64,000 nt of DNA from Escallonia rubra (Eukaryota; Streptophyta; Magnoliopsida; Escalloniales; Escalloniaceae): assembly GCA_033065855.1 (NCBI GenBank), contig JAVXUO010001034.1, positions 1,612,001 to 1,676,000 of the forward strand. The letters are read 5' to 3'. Under the pieces are notes generated by a model that saw only the letters and a list, made by a program, of their open reading frames with translations, made no database searches and was not told the origin of the DNA. Shown one piece after another: positions 1 to 11,499 of the stretch. How positions within the stretch are numbered: position 1 is the first letter of the stretch; every line of letters starts with the position of its first letter. The position numbers were made by a program, and so were the translations under genes.

Positions 1-39
1 GTAACATTTATTTATTTTTTTTTTAGCCCATTTCTTTTA

Positions 40-660
40 GCCCAACCGCGTATAAGAGAAGCGGTTGGGTAAAATATTTTTTTTGGGGTGGCTCCCACAA
101 AAAACATTTTTTTTTTCGAGCACAGAGACACAAAAGAGTGAAAATACGGGCCCACAAAACCCAAAAATCTTACCCAACCGCTTCTCTTATATGCGGTTGG
201 AACCATTTTTTAGGCCCCACAAAAAAATGCAAAATTGGAGGAAATTGGGCGAGAAGAAAGGACGCTGGGGGAGCGAAATTGGGCGAGAAGAAGAAAGGAC
301 GCGAGAAAATGGGCGCGGGAAGGGGCGAGAAGAAGAAAGGACGCGAGAAAATGGGGGCCCAACCGCATGAAGAAGCCCCGGTTGGGGCGAGGCTGCCACG
401 TGGCGTCCCCCACGCCTGCCACGTGGCCCAACCGCATGAAGGAGCCCCGGTTGGGGCGATGGCCCTGCCACGTGGCATCCCCCACGCCTGCCACGTGGCC
501 CAACCGCATGAAGGAGCCCCGGTTGGGGCGATGGCCCTGCCACGTGGCGTCCCCCACGCCTGCCACGTGGCCCACCCGCATAAAGAAGCCCCGCCGCTTG
601 CCCTTCCACGCCCTGCCACGTGGCGCCCCCCGGCCCCCCGGTGATGCCCCCACGTGGTGT
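40..660. repeat. Left-arm hairpins and G-box-rich tandem repeats of element 1
   Basis: Two hairpins (about 46-72 and 175-200) have CAACCGC/GCGGTTG arms. From about 356 to 577 a ~77-bp unit is tandemly repeated, each unit containing AACCGCATGAAGGAGCCCC followed by GGTT. Eight CACGTG cores, seven of them within GCCACGTGGC or CCACGTGGC, occur between about 390 and 660. CACGTG is the plant G-box bound by bZIP and bHLH factors. The block lies just upstream of a TATA box, so it may act as promoter as well as transposase-binding region; that role is inferred. Confidence 0.7.
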
Positions 661-813
661 CCTTCCCTCTCCTTTTTTTTTTTTTGTTTGCAGAGACAGC
701 TCACTTCAGAGCCAGTCTTCTGCCAAATTTTTTTTTTTGCCACAGCTTTTGACCGCTCAATCACGGGTTTTTTTTTTCTGTCTTTTTTCTTCTCTCTTCC
801 TCACTTTTCTCTC

Positions 814-820
814 TATATAA
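814..820 (+). promoter_or_regulatory. TATA box of the element 1 left-arm promoter
   Basis: TATATAA follows a pyrimidine-rich stretch and lies ~160 bp before a leader splice donor (GTAAGT, GT at 979-980). The duplicated family A copies have a similar promoter on the minus strand (TTTATA, 37961-37966 and 49829-49834) feeding an almost identical leader with two AGAAGATCGGT motifs. The conserved order TATA, leader, GTAAGT donor supports a real transcription unit. Confidence 0.65.
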
Positions 821-978
821 TCCCCTCCCCCGAACCCTTCTTCTGCACTCTATCATCTTTATCATTTCCTTCGTACTTCACCCCTCACCTACAAACCAAA
901 AAATTTTACGCTAGAAGATCGGTGGATAACCGCTAGAAGATCGGTAGATTTTTCTTTAAATACATCAAGTCACAACAA

Positions 979-3369
979 GTAAGTATTTTGAATTTCCTTA
1001 TAATTCAATGTTAGGTTTATACAAATCAGCGTATTACATTTATAGATTCCAAAATAGCGATTTTTTAGGGCGCCAAATATAGACAATTTTTCACGAATTT
1101 ATAAACAATAGCTAGAGCTAGATTTTGCCAAAGTGCAAAAAAGAGACCCTAGTTATTCTTAAAGGATCTGTATCAGATAAAAATTTCAGATTTTTCATAA
1201 GACTATAAAGGGGCTAGCTGATACGGGGAACCGTGTACCTTCGCAGTCTAATTTAAAATACCAAGCTACGAGAACCCTAGGATGTTGGGAAGTTCCATTT
1301 CCCAGGAATCCGCGCCATTCCGGAGCCGTTAGCTATTTTTTTGGCCGAACGGCCTTTTAAGCGCTCGATCCGGACACCGGTTCGCGATTTTTGCGCGAAA
1401 GATCCGTAAAATACTTTTTAGATCAAGGATGAAGTCAGGAAGCGTAAAATAGCATTTTGATGCACTTTTGAGATTTTTCCTGATGCCAGGGGCCTTTTGG
1501 TAATTTGCCACCCCGCGAGGGGTGTTTCGGTAATTTTCCCGCGCCAAGTTTTCCCAACGACTTTTTAGCCCAGAAATGTAATTACAAAACCTGAAATGTT
1601 GTTTTGAAGCTGGTTCGGGGGCGTAATTGTCGCTAAGGGTGAAAACTTAATTAGATAGTTTTTTCACGTATTTATAAAAAATACCTAGAGCGTGATTTTG
1701 CCAAAGTGCAAAACAGAGACCCTAGGTATTTTCAAAATATCTGTATCAGGTAAAAATTTTTGATTTTTCCAAAGACTGTAAAGGGGGTAGCTGATACGGG
1801 GAACCGTGTACCTTCGCAGTCTAATTTAAAATACCAAGCTAGCGCGATTTCGCGCGAAACTTTTACGAGAACCCTAGGATGTTGGGAAGTTCCATTCCCC
1901 AGGAATTCGCGCCATTCCGGAGCTGTTAGCTATTTTTTTGGCCGAACGGCCTTTTAAGCGCTCGATCCGGACACCGGTTCACGATTTTTGCGCGAAAGAT
2001 CCGTAAAATAATTTTTAGTTCAAGGATGAACTCAGGAAGCGTAAAATAGCATTTTGAGGCACCTTTGAGATTTTTCCTGATGCCAGGGGCATTTTGGTAA
2101 TTTGCCACCCCGCGAGGGGTGTTTTGGTAATTTTCCCGCGCCAAGTTTTCCCAACGACTTTTTAGTCCAGAAATGTAATTACAAAACCTGAAATGTTGTT
2201 TTGAAGCTGGTTCGGGGGCGTAATTGTCGCTAGGGCTGAAAACTTAATTAGACAGTTTTTTCACGAATTTATAAAAAATAGCTAGAGCATGATTTTGGCA
2301 AAGTTCAAAACAGAGACCCTAGGTATTTTCAAAAGATATGTATCAGGTAAAAATTTCAGATTTTTCCAAAGACTATAAAGGGGCTAGCTGATATGGGGAA
2401 CCGTGTACCTTCGCAGTCTAATTTAAAATACCAAGCTAGCGCAATTTCGCGCGAAACTTTTACGAGAACCCTAGGATGTTGGGAAGTTCCATTCCCCAGG
2501 AATTCGCGCCATTCCGGAGCTGTTAGCTATTTTTTTGGCCGAACGACCTTTTAAGCGCTCGATCCGGACACCGGTTCGCGATTTTTGCGCGAAAGATCCG
2601 TAAAATACTTTTTAGTTCAAGGATGAACTCAGGAAGCATAAAATAGCATTTTGAGGCACCTTTGAGATTTTTCCTGATGCCAGGGGCATTTTGGTAATTT
2701 GCCACCCCGCGAGGGGTGTGTTGGTAATTTTCCTGCGCCAAGTTTTCCCAACGACGTTTTAGTCCAGAAATGTAATTACAAAACCTGAAATGTCATTTTG
2801 AAGCTGGTTCGGGGGCATTGGGGTGATAGTGAACCCCCGGGGGCATTTCGGTAATTTGCCGCTCATTGGGGGCTATTTTGCTAGGAAGGATCCAGCTTAA
2901 AGGGCCATATCTTAAAATAACTTTTAGTTCAGGAAAGGGTGTGAGACACCCGAAAACTTATTTTGTTCCGGATGTTCTGAACCTTGTGACGCACTGGCGA
3001 TGACTGCCACGGGGTATTTTGCATAAGTAGCGGGTGTTTTGGTAACTTTCCCCATTTAAAATTTTTCCTGGTATATTGGTATATAATTGACGTAATACAT
3101 TTAAAAACTTGACTTTAAAGCGGTTTTGAGGTCTTGGGGGTGTAGGGGCCATCGGGGGGTATATTGCTATATAACCACGTTGGCGCTAAATTCAGTGAGA
3201 ACTAGCGTAATTAAGCGTTCGGAGTGGTGGGAAGTGAGGATTTGTTTTAATACATTGAAATAATGACTATTGCTAATGTGTTGGTAAGCTAGGTTAAAGA
3301 TCCAGTTATAGTTTTGGAATGTAAATATTATGGACGCTAAGTTGGTTTACGATTATATTTTGTTCTTAG
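979..3369 (+). repeat. Leader intron of element 1 made of ~597-bp tandem repeats
   Basis: The intron runs from a GTAAGT donor at 979 to a TTCTTAG acceptor ending at 3369, just before the PMD start codon. Inside are three ~597-bp repeats, seen for example in the motif GCCGAAC(G)GCCTTTTAAG near 1343, 1940 and 2537, and a more diverged fourth piece from about 2820. The same monomer recurs inverted at 11500-12830, twice in each family A half-element (36100-37450 and 47970-49320), and once inside the solo LTR (about 6530-7160). Open stretches in the repeats (about 72 codons, minus strand) are by-products, not genes. Confidence 0.75.
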
Positions 3370-3373
3370 AGAT

Positions 3374-5354
3374 ATGGATTTCAACCCCGGACCTCATGAT
3401 ACATCAATCCTATACGATGACGATGACCACGTCGCGAGGCACGTATTTGACGGTGTCGATAGGGGTGTTTTGGAAACAATTCAAAGCACAAGAGGAATTG
3501 AAGAGTGGGTACTAAACGAGGAACAAATAACCCTTATACACGGTTAAAATTTAAGCATGTTCACCGATTGCGGGAAATGGTATCGACACGACGATTGCCT
3601 TATATCCGCTCTAGTTGAACGATGGAGGAGCGAGACGAACTCATTTCACTTCCGGTTTGGTGAAATGACTGTTACGTTAGAGGACGTCGGATTTATACTT
3701 GGAATCCCATGTCACGGCAGACCCATTACTCTGAGCGTGCCGTCTGCATCCGTAGCGAATATGGCTAGGCATTATTTTCCGGGAATTCCAAGGGCAGCTC
3801 TTACAACAAACGGCGTCAAGCTTAAATGGCTGAGAGAGCAGTATGGCGTGCTACCGGATGAATACACTCGTCATGATTTCGTGACGTATACGAGGGCATA
3901 CCTTCTGTATATTATTGGATCCATATTACTTCCGACGCATTCGAAAAACACGGTGCATCCAAAGTATATGGTGTTATTGGAGGATCTTGACGAGGTATAC
4001 TCGTATTCGTGGGGTTCAGCTGTCCTTGCGCACCTATATCGAGCACTGCATAAGGCTACGAGAAACGGTGCCAAGTCCATTGCCGCCTGCCTGACTCTAT
4101 TACAGGTATGAGCATTTATTTTCTTGGTAGGATCCTTAGTCAATATATTCGGGATTAATTACTAATTCCATATAATGTTTGCGTTCACAGGTTTGGTCTT
4201 ACGAGAGGCTACCCACGGGTCGTCCACAACCGTTGGTAGATTCCGATGAGACGTGGCCTAGGGTGTGGGCCTGGGGGCCTCCGACCAACCGGAGGAGGAG
4301 ACGGGTAGACCCTCACAACCATCTACAGTTCTATCGGGGGGAACTAGAGATACTGGATGCATCCCAGGTGACGTGGCAGCCATATGACAAGGTGATGCAT
4401 CTGTTGGATGAGTTGTGTTGGCAACTTCCGGTGTCGTACGTGCTTGCAGGTTTGGTTCGGGTGCCGCTCATTCACTTCGAAGAATGTGAGTTTCAGATGC
4501 CCGATCCAGCTATGAAGCAAGCTGGCTATCCACAAGGGATTCCGAAACCCGCTGTAGACATGCGGCCATACAGGGGTGGTCGAGGGCCGAACTTCGAGGT
4601 TGCTGATGCCTTGACTTTGTTGGATGACGAGGTGCAACAGTGGAATACCTGGCAGGAAACGTATGATAGCCTTGTATCACTAAAGCACGACGGCATCAGT
4701 ACTGAGGACTACTTACAGTGGTTTCTCAAGGTGACGCGCATGAGGGTGAATCGCCCTTCCCAGGTGAAGGAGACATCGTATGTGCCACGTGAGGTCTATG
4801 ACCAGTTCTGGGCATTGGCCATTGTAAGTCATGCTAGTGTTGTTTGATAATTTATTTGCGCACCTTATCGACCATGCCTGAAATGATTAGCCATATTTTC
4901 TATGCATGTTTTTTAGGTTGACCAGGCCACTGACGTGTTCAAGCAGCTGGAGTCGTTTGACTGGTTTGTCGCGCAGGCTCCTGACAATCTCAAGAGGTCC
5001 ATTGAGAGGTACAAGACTGAAGTTCAAAACTTTAGTCTTGCGTACCGGGGTTACCAAGGGGAGCCGTCAACTCGCCCTCCTCCTGACGCGTACGACTATC
5101 AGCCCCAGAGTCAGGTGTGGGAGCCGTCTAGTCGTCCTCCTCCTGACGCGTCTTCATCGCATAGCTATGAATTCTGGGAGCCGTATAGTCTCTTGCCTCC
5201 TGACGCATACGACTCTCAGTGCCAGAGTCAGGTTCCCCAAGTAGGAATCCAGGCCTCGCGCCCAAGCATCTGGTCGGACAAAGGACAAGCGACGAAGCTA
5301 TTGAGGCCGGAGAAGATGGGTTGGTGTGATGCCCCGAAAAATACCGGAGACTAA
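3374..5354 (+). pseudogene. Plant mobile domain (PMD) protein gene of element 1
   Basis: Encodes a PMD (aminotransferase-like plant mobile domain) protein, a family found in transposons and in host proteins such as MAIN and MAIL1. Exons: 3370-4105 (ATG at 3374), 4191-4823 and 4917-5354, all joined in phase 0 by GT-AG introns. PMD hallmarks are visible: an FNPGP start, ALVERWRSETN, a VGFILGIPCHGRP segment, LKWLREQYGVLP, and YRALHKATR before the first internal junction. Exon 3 encodes a spacer rich in Pro, Ser and Gln with repeated RPPPDA blocks. One in-frame TAA (3545-3547) splits the N-terminal ~57 codons from the rest; the largest open part starts at ATG 3557. Just downstream, and originally nearly contiguous, are ULP1 protease exons. 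Function in the transposon is unknown. Confidence 0.75.
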
Positions 5355-5413
5355 TCTAAGCGCGAGTTTGATTAATTAATGGGGGATTATTTTATTAAGT
5401 AGCATTATGTTGG

Positions 5414-8400
5414 TGAAAATTAAGTATTGAGGAGCTAAATAAGGGGGGTTAGTGTGGTCGAAATGAAATTTTGGAAAGTTAAGGGGCAAAAGTGTAATTT
5501 TGGAAAATATGATGAACGGGATGCATATCTTTATTAAGTAGCATCCTTTTGATTATAATGAGGTGTTAGGGGGTTACATGGAGGGTTAGGGTGATTTTGG
5601 GGTCAAATTGTAATTTTCCAAAGTCAAGGGGGTTAAAATGCAATTTTGGAAACTTGAGGGGCCAAAGTGCAAAATTTGAAACTTGGCAAAATGTGTCATA
5701 ATATGAAGAAATCAGACATGCACGATGGCCACCTCCTGGTTGCACTAAGCTGAGTCAAAGTGGAAAATATTAAAATACTTTGAGAGAAAATCTGGTGGGA
5801 AGAAAATATAAAAAGGAAAGTTTGGGGAGGAAAATGTAAATACAAGAAATCTGTGAACAGTGTCGTGAACAGTAACCCGTGAAGAACCCAGAAACAGGGA
5901 GGAGAAAAGAGAAGAAAAAGAAGAGAAGAAAAGAGGAAAAAGGGAGAAGAAAGAAAGGATTTCCCAACCCTAACAGGGTAATTCATCTTCTTTGAACTAA
6001 TTATGTGAAATTATTGTATAAAGTTTGTGGGATTCGGTTAAAGGTGTTCCGTGTGTACATGTGTGTGTCACGGTGTATATGGGTTCGGAAGGAAGGAATT
6101 CGAATAGAATTATGTTGTGTTTTGGATATATGAGAGCTTAAAATGGAAAAATAAGGAAAAACAGTTGGAATTACAGAGTTTAGTGTGTGTTTTGAGTGTG
6201 TTTAGGGTGTGTTCTTGGTGTGTATTCATTGGTGTATTTCGGTTGGGTTTTGGAATGAGGATTTGGGGTGGATTAATGAATTAAACTGGATGTAAACATG
6301 TGTAAAAAGATGGAATTGTGTGGAATTGAGTAGAATTCGGGGTGTTGGTGGGTGAAAGAGTGGATTCATGTGAGGTGTGGCTTTCGGCAGTGAAAGAGAG
6401 AGAGGTTGAAGATGAGTGCGTGTGTCCAAGGTGAACTAGTGTGTGTGTTTAATGTGAATAGTGACTGTTTTTGTCACTAAAGGTGGGAATTAAGTAATCA
6501 GTTTGGAATTCGAATTTTTAAAAATAGTTAGGGTCATATTTAGCCAAAGTGCAAAAAAAGAGACCCTAGTTATTTTTAGGAGACCTGTGTCTTGGAAACA
6601 TTTCAGATTTTTCCGAGGTCGGAATGGGGGTGAACGGACGCGGGAAGTTTGGAACTTTATTGTGAAATTTAAAATACCAACCGAGCGCGGTTTTGCGCAA
6701 ACATTTTATGAGGACTCTATTATGCTGAGAAGTTCCATTTCCCAAGATTTCGGGTCATTCCGAAGTCGTTAGCCATTTTTGGCCGAATGGGCTTTTAAGC
6801 GCTCGGTCCGGAAGCCGGTTCGGGATTTTTGGGCGAAAATTTTGTAAAATACTTTTTAGCTCAAAAATGATTTCAGGATGCTTAAAATAGCGTTTTAAAG
6901 CGGTTTTGAGATTTTTCTAGTACCGGGAACCCTCAGGGGCATTTTGGTAATTTGCCACCGTAGAGGGGTATTCTGGTAATTTTTCTGGTATAAAATTTTG
7001 AAGGACTTATTAGTCCGGGAAGGGTTTTAAAATGCCTGAAAAGTTGTTTTGAAGTTGATTTAGGGTGATGCGGTGGTAGTGAACCCTTAGGGGTATTTTG
7101 GTAATTTGCCAGGTTGGCGCTAAATTTTTGGGAACGTGCAATATTATGCGTTCGAAGTGGTGGGAAGCGAGAAATAGTGGTAGTATGTCTAAAATGAGGG
7201 TTGTTATTGATAATAAGTCGATAAGGCTAAATTAAGGATCCGGTTATGGGATCAAATTAACTAGCTATCGTAAGATGCTATGATCGGTTAAGTGGGAAGG
7301 GGTAGAATAAGGAGTGCGTATATGTTGAATGATGACTAACGAGCAGGATATGATTTGACTAGGTGATGCAGCTCGTTGCGATCAGAGATTGCGAGTTGCT
7401 TCGGCTATAAGCCAATCAGGTAAGGACAATACGGTTCTTATATGCTAATTCATTGTTCGATTAGCATGCCATGTTGATGACGTTTATGTTGAATTCTTGT
7501 TGTTATGATTGGTCACTGGTAGTCATTGTGATCGGTATACGCATATTTGAATTGTGTTGTTGAGGACTTAGGGTAGAATAAATTCCCTAAGTCCGCTCTA
7601 TTGATGGAATTTAGTGAGGATGATGGTGTCCTAGTATGCTATGATTTGATTCGATTAGCATACCTGAAGTTGATGATGATATTGTGTAGGAGTTGTTGTG
7701 TGATGGTTGTGAGATGCCGGCAATTATTGATAGCCGATATCTCTTCTCTTTGAGAACATTATTGATGACTTGTGGCAACTTCTCCCGAGTCTGTCCTATC
7801 GTTGATGATGATGCTGTAGAGATCGTTGCGTTGTTGTTATGAAATGTCGACACTTATTGATAACCGACATTTCTCTTATGTAAATGTTGTTGAGGGCTTG
7901 TGGTAATCTTCTCCCGAGTCCGCTCTATCGTTGATAATGATGCTGTTGAGGTCATTGTGTGTTGTTATGAAATGTTGACATTTATTGGTAGTCGACATTC
8001 CTCTTATGCAAGAATGTTGTTGAGGGCTTGCGGTAATATTCTCCCAAGTCTGCCATGTTGATGATGTTACGTTGAACTCTTGTTGTTAAGTCTGAACACC
8101 GGTTGATCTTCTGATCCGGTATTCCTTGTTGAGCTGTGTTGTTGAGGACATAAGGTGGAATAAACTTTCCCTGAGTCCGCCCCGTTGATGAAATCATGAT
8201 GCTTGGCTGTAACGTGGTTAGGGAAGCACTCTAAATGAGTTCCCTGCCTGTTGACGGTGTCTCTTCTATTTATTTGAGACTGAGATGAACATCCCGTAAA
8301 ATGGGACATCAATATGATGAGGATGGCCTGTGAAACATGATCACTGGCAAAAAGGATGTAGGGCGCGCGAGTCGAGTCTGTCATGTCTGGTCAAGTCTAG

Positions 8401-9164
8401 TCGGTCGTGTCTGAGTTGCATTGCATTTGATTTTCTTTTGGTGTTAATGATTTTAATGACTTGTATTTCGTTGATGTTTATCTTTTTAATTTCTTATTTT
8501 AGGGTTCACTTGCATAGTCAGTCCGTCTGTCGGTCAGTCAGTCTTGTCCATGATGAGGTGGCAGTAATGCTGTTCTGTTGGGCCTTAAAGCCGCTCAGTC
8601 TGACGAAAGAAAACATCGTTTGACAATTATGCTGATGTTGAAAATTTATTGACAACTCTTGATTCATTTCTATCGTTGAGATGATTATTATTCCTCCGAG
8701 TCTTTTGAATCATTTGTACACGATACTCCTCGTGTTGTCTTTACTGGGCGATTTGCGCTCATTCCTTATGTTGTATTGTGCAGGCTATGAGGTTGATCAA
8801 AGAGAACCTTCTAGAAAGGAAATAGACACAAGCTAGAAAAGTTGAGTAAGGGAGTCAGTTGTGTGAGGTAAGAACAACTAGGAATTGTGGAATAAAGAAT
8901 GTGTTGCGAGATAGGTTGATAAGAGTCCTACGACTACAGTCGTATATTAGGTTGTATACTTTCATGTTGTTTAAAGACTTGAAAATCTTCCGCTGCAATA
9001 TGATGTATGTTTGTAAGAAAATTTTTGTAAGGACGCAATTTGGAGCGTCTATTAATGATGTATGAGTATGAGGATGTAGTTGCTATGTATTCAGCACAGG
9101 GTTTTGATAGTGATTATGGTTGATAACTCGGCCCGGTGATGTCACTTGGGTTGAGGGTGTCACA
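5414..9164. mobile_element. Solo LTR, probably Ty3/gypsy (Tekay/Del-like)
   Basis: A 3751-bp block starts TG and ends CA and is flanked by a perfect 5-bp duplication, GTTGG (5409-5413 and 9165-9169). Removing it rejoins the start of the ULP1 exon. No gag or pol was seen, so it appears to be a single LTR left by recombination. The length, the GTGTCACA end and the TCGGCCC-type 3' segment resemble long chromovirus LTRs; the family call is tentative. It is younger than element 1, because it sits inside it. Confidence 0.65.
7555..8200. repeat. Degenerate tandem repeats (~130 bp) inside the solo LTR
   Basis: About five diverged units each contain TTGAGG(A/G)CTT… followed by CCCGAGTC(C/T)G and a GTTGATGATG-type spacer (near 7560, 7754, 7890, 8017 and 8142). 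Open stretches across it are short and show no recognised domain. It looks like internal expansion of LTR sequence. Confidence 0.55.
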
Positions 9165-9169
9165 GTTGG

Positions 9170-9988
9170 ATCGACCGGCACTACTTCGGGCATGAGCCTG
9201 TCAATTCAATAGACTTTCCTCTTGCGACATTCTTAGGTCATGAGGATATCAGAACGTTGGCGCCGGAGACAGATCTTTCAAATTTTGTCATGAACGCTTA
9301 CATAGATCTGCTCCGGATTAGAGAGCATCATTTTTGCCGTTCTGAATACTTGAAGCTTAACATGTATCCCACTTATTTTCTGGAATTAACGGTGAGGGAA
9401 TTCAAAGCATGGAGGCGAGGGGGCGGCAGGGGTAAGTGGAAACCAGCTCGAAACGTGTTAGGCATGATGAACGCAAACTATCAATGTCCCGCTGCTGAAG
9501 CGAACCTTATCATGATACCTTGTCATCATGCAAACCACTGGTTCCTATTAGTTCTCCATCCAGCGTTCAGATTGCTTGAAATATACGATAGCCTAAGGGA
9601 GGACGAGCAGATGTACAACCAGTACATCACTTCAGTGGTCAGTTTTTTTTTTTTGACCTTGGCTCATAGTACATTGTTCTTGTTTCATATGCTTGATTCT
9701 CGTTTTTATTGTTGGATGCAGACTACTGTCCTCTCGCTAGCGTACGAATGGCCACAGGGGGACCCTTGGACGCTCGCGGTGATAAAGGACCGACCAAAGC
9801 AATATAACGGAAACGATTGCGGGATTTACGTCCTCAAGTACATAGACTACATTTCGCGAAGGGAAGTGCTCAAACACTCCTCGTGGACTAGGAAGGATGC
9901 CTTGACGTTTAGGTATAGGATAGCCTGGGAGCTGAAAAAGAATGAAGCCAGACGACTTCATTACCATTATCCTGACGTGCGTGGCTAG
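9170..9988 (+). CDS. ULP1-type (C48) cysteine protease exons of element 1
   Basis: Encodes a ULP1/SENP-like peptidase domain, the family that removes SUMO. Exons: coding from about 9170 to 9637 and 9722 to 9988 (stop), with a GT-AG intron at 9638-9721 in phase 0. Catalytic residues are visible: His in ANHWF (codon 9536-9538), Asp in YDSL (9587-9589), Gln in PKQYN and Cys in NDCG (9818-9820). The domain looks intact. Its 5' end was continuous with sequence just left of the solo LTR (a possible acceptor AAGTAG lies near 5400), only ~55 bp after the PMD stop. In element 2 the same protease is fused downstream of PMD, so this is probably the C-terminal half of one PMD-ULP1 gene. ULP1-like genes are known cargo of Kaonashi-type MULEs in Arabidopsis. 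Confidence 0.8.
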   Translation: MDRHYFGHEPVNSIDFPLATFLGHEDIRTLAPETDLSNFVMNAYIDLLRIREHHFCRSEYLKLNMYPTYFLELTVREFKAWRRGGGRGKWKPARNVLGMMNANYQCPAAEANLIMIPCHHANHWFLLVLHPAFRLLEIYDSLREDEQMYNQYITSVVSFFFLTLAHSTLFLFHMLDSRFYCWMQTTVLSLAYEWPQGDPWTLAVIKDRPKQYNGNDCGIYVLKYIDYISRREVLKHSSWTRKDALTFRYRIAWELKKNEARRLHYHYPDVRG

Positions 9989-10017
9989 CTGCTGTGATGT
10001 TACAAAAAACTGTACCA

Positions 10018-10990
10018 AAAAGAAATGTACATAATTTTTCGCATGCTATGAATTTGGCGCTAAAATGTGCGCGAATATACAGTTCATATGACGCATTCAA
10101 AAAAATTACGCGTCTCGCTTTTCGCCAAAATTCATAGAAATGGGCTAACTAGCGTGCATGAGATGCAATGAGAGAAAAAAAAGTGACACAAAAAATTATA
10201 ACTTTTTTCGCAAGCTAAGAATTGGGCCCTAAAGTGTGCGTGTATATGAAAATCCAAAAAATAACGTGTCTCGTTTTTCGCCGAAATACATAAGAATGGG
10301 CTAACTAGCGCGCCTCATGTGCAATGAGCGAAAAAAAGTGACAAAAAAATTTACAAGATTTTTCGAACGTTATGAATTGGCCCCTAAAGTGTGCCCGAAT
10401 AGGCCCTTCATAGGAAACCCCAAAAAAATAACGTGTCTCGTTTTTCGCCGAAATACATAAGAATGGGCTAACTAGCGCGCCTCATGTGCAATGAGCGAAA
10501 AAAAAGTGACAAAAAAATTTACAAGATTTTTCGAACGTTATGAATTGGCCCCTAAAGTGTGCCCGAATAGGCCCTTCATAGGAAACCCCCAAAAAATAAC
10601 GTGTCTCGTTTTTCGCCGAAATACATAAGAATGGGCTAACTAGCCCGCGTCCTGTGCAGTCTGCGAAAAAAAAAGTTACAAAAATATTTACAAGATTTTT
10701 CGAACGTTATGAATTGGCCTCTAAAGTGTGCCCGAATAGGCCCTTCATAGGAAACCCCCAAAAAATAACGTGTCTCGTTTTTCGCCGAAATACATAAGAA
10801 TGGGCTAACTAGCGCGCCTCATGTGCAATGAGCGAAAAAAAAGTGACAAAAAAAATTACAAGATTTTTCGAAAGTTATGAAGTGGCCACTAAAGCGTGCC
10901 TAAAGTGCAATGAACAAAACAAATTACAAGATTTTTCGGAAGCTATGAATTGGGCGCTAAAGTGTGCGCGAATATGCCATTCAAAAAATA
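10018..10990. repeat. Central tandem array of element 1 (~170-bp units)
   Basis: At least five units share ACGTTATGAATTGG, a GTGTGCCCGAATAGGCCC segment, GTGTCTCGTTTTTCGCCG and GGGCTAACTAGC. The array lies between the 3' end of the ULP1 gene (plus) and the 3' end of the FAR1-type gene (minus). The family A half-elements contain one and a half units of the same repeat, where they break off (33332-33480 and 45193-45340). The frame at 10828-11244 runs through array and antisense sequence and is not a gene. Confidence 0.75.
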
Positions 10991-11046
10991 TCAATAATCC
11001 ACAAACCAAATCACAAATTAAAGATTCAACAAACCAAATCACAAAT

Positions 11047-11424
11047 TTAAACATTATAAAAGTTATTCGTTATACAACTGAAACATTTAAACAAACCAAT
11101 GGTTTCATTTTTCCGGTGTACTGCATACACATGGGCTTTGCAGCCGGTACCCGGAAATGTGTCCCGTTTTCTTTGTCTTGTTGTCCCTTCGTCACTGATC
11201 CGAACGACCGGGGGTACATGCGGTGCTCTATGACACTCAAATAGTCTTCCACAAATTTGATATGTATTCGCCCGTTTTCTAGTCGTCTTAGTTCTAATAC
11301 CGAAACCTATCGTTTTTGAATATGCTTTATAGTATGCTTCAACTTCGTCCAGTGTTTGAAAAACTTGACCCAAGTAGGGTGGATCAGAACCTTCACAAAA
11401 ATTATTTCCTCCAGTTGCATCCAT
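11047..11424 (-). pseudogene. Truncated FAR1-type MULE transposase, DNA-binding part only
   Basis: The reading from ATG 11424 starts MDATGGNNFCE and continues through the FAR1 (WRKY-GCM1-type) zinc-binding region (LFECHR). It is nearly identical to the start of the transposases at 35832 and 47700. After the segment AVHRKNE it runs into 3' untranslated and array sequence, so the DDE catalytic and SWIM domains have been lost by internal deletion. An acceptor lies just upstream, as in the better copies. It cannot encode an active transposase. Confidence 0.75.
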
Positions 11425-11499
11425 ATTTATACTGAAATCTAAAACATAAAAATTATATCATTCTCAACAAGTCATAGAATTAAATAAAAGAAGAATAAA

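Noticed and set aside
1329-2741. Three ~72-codon minus-strand frames of similar sequence
   Set aside because: They are the same stretch of the ~597-bp intron repeat translated three times, with no domain.
5696-5986. Phe/Leu/Ser-rich minus-strand frame resembling a membrane protein
   Set aside because: It comes from a GAAAAG-rich purine tract inside the solo LTR; low complexity.
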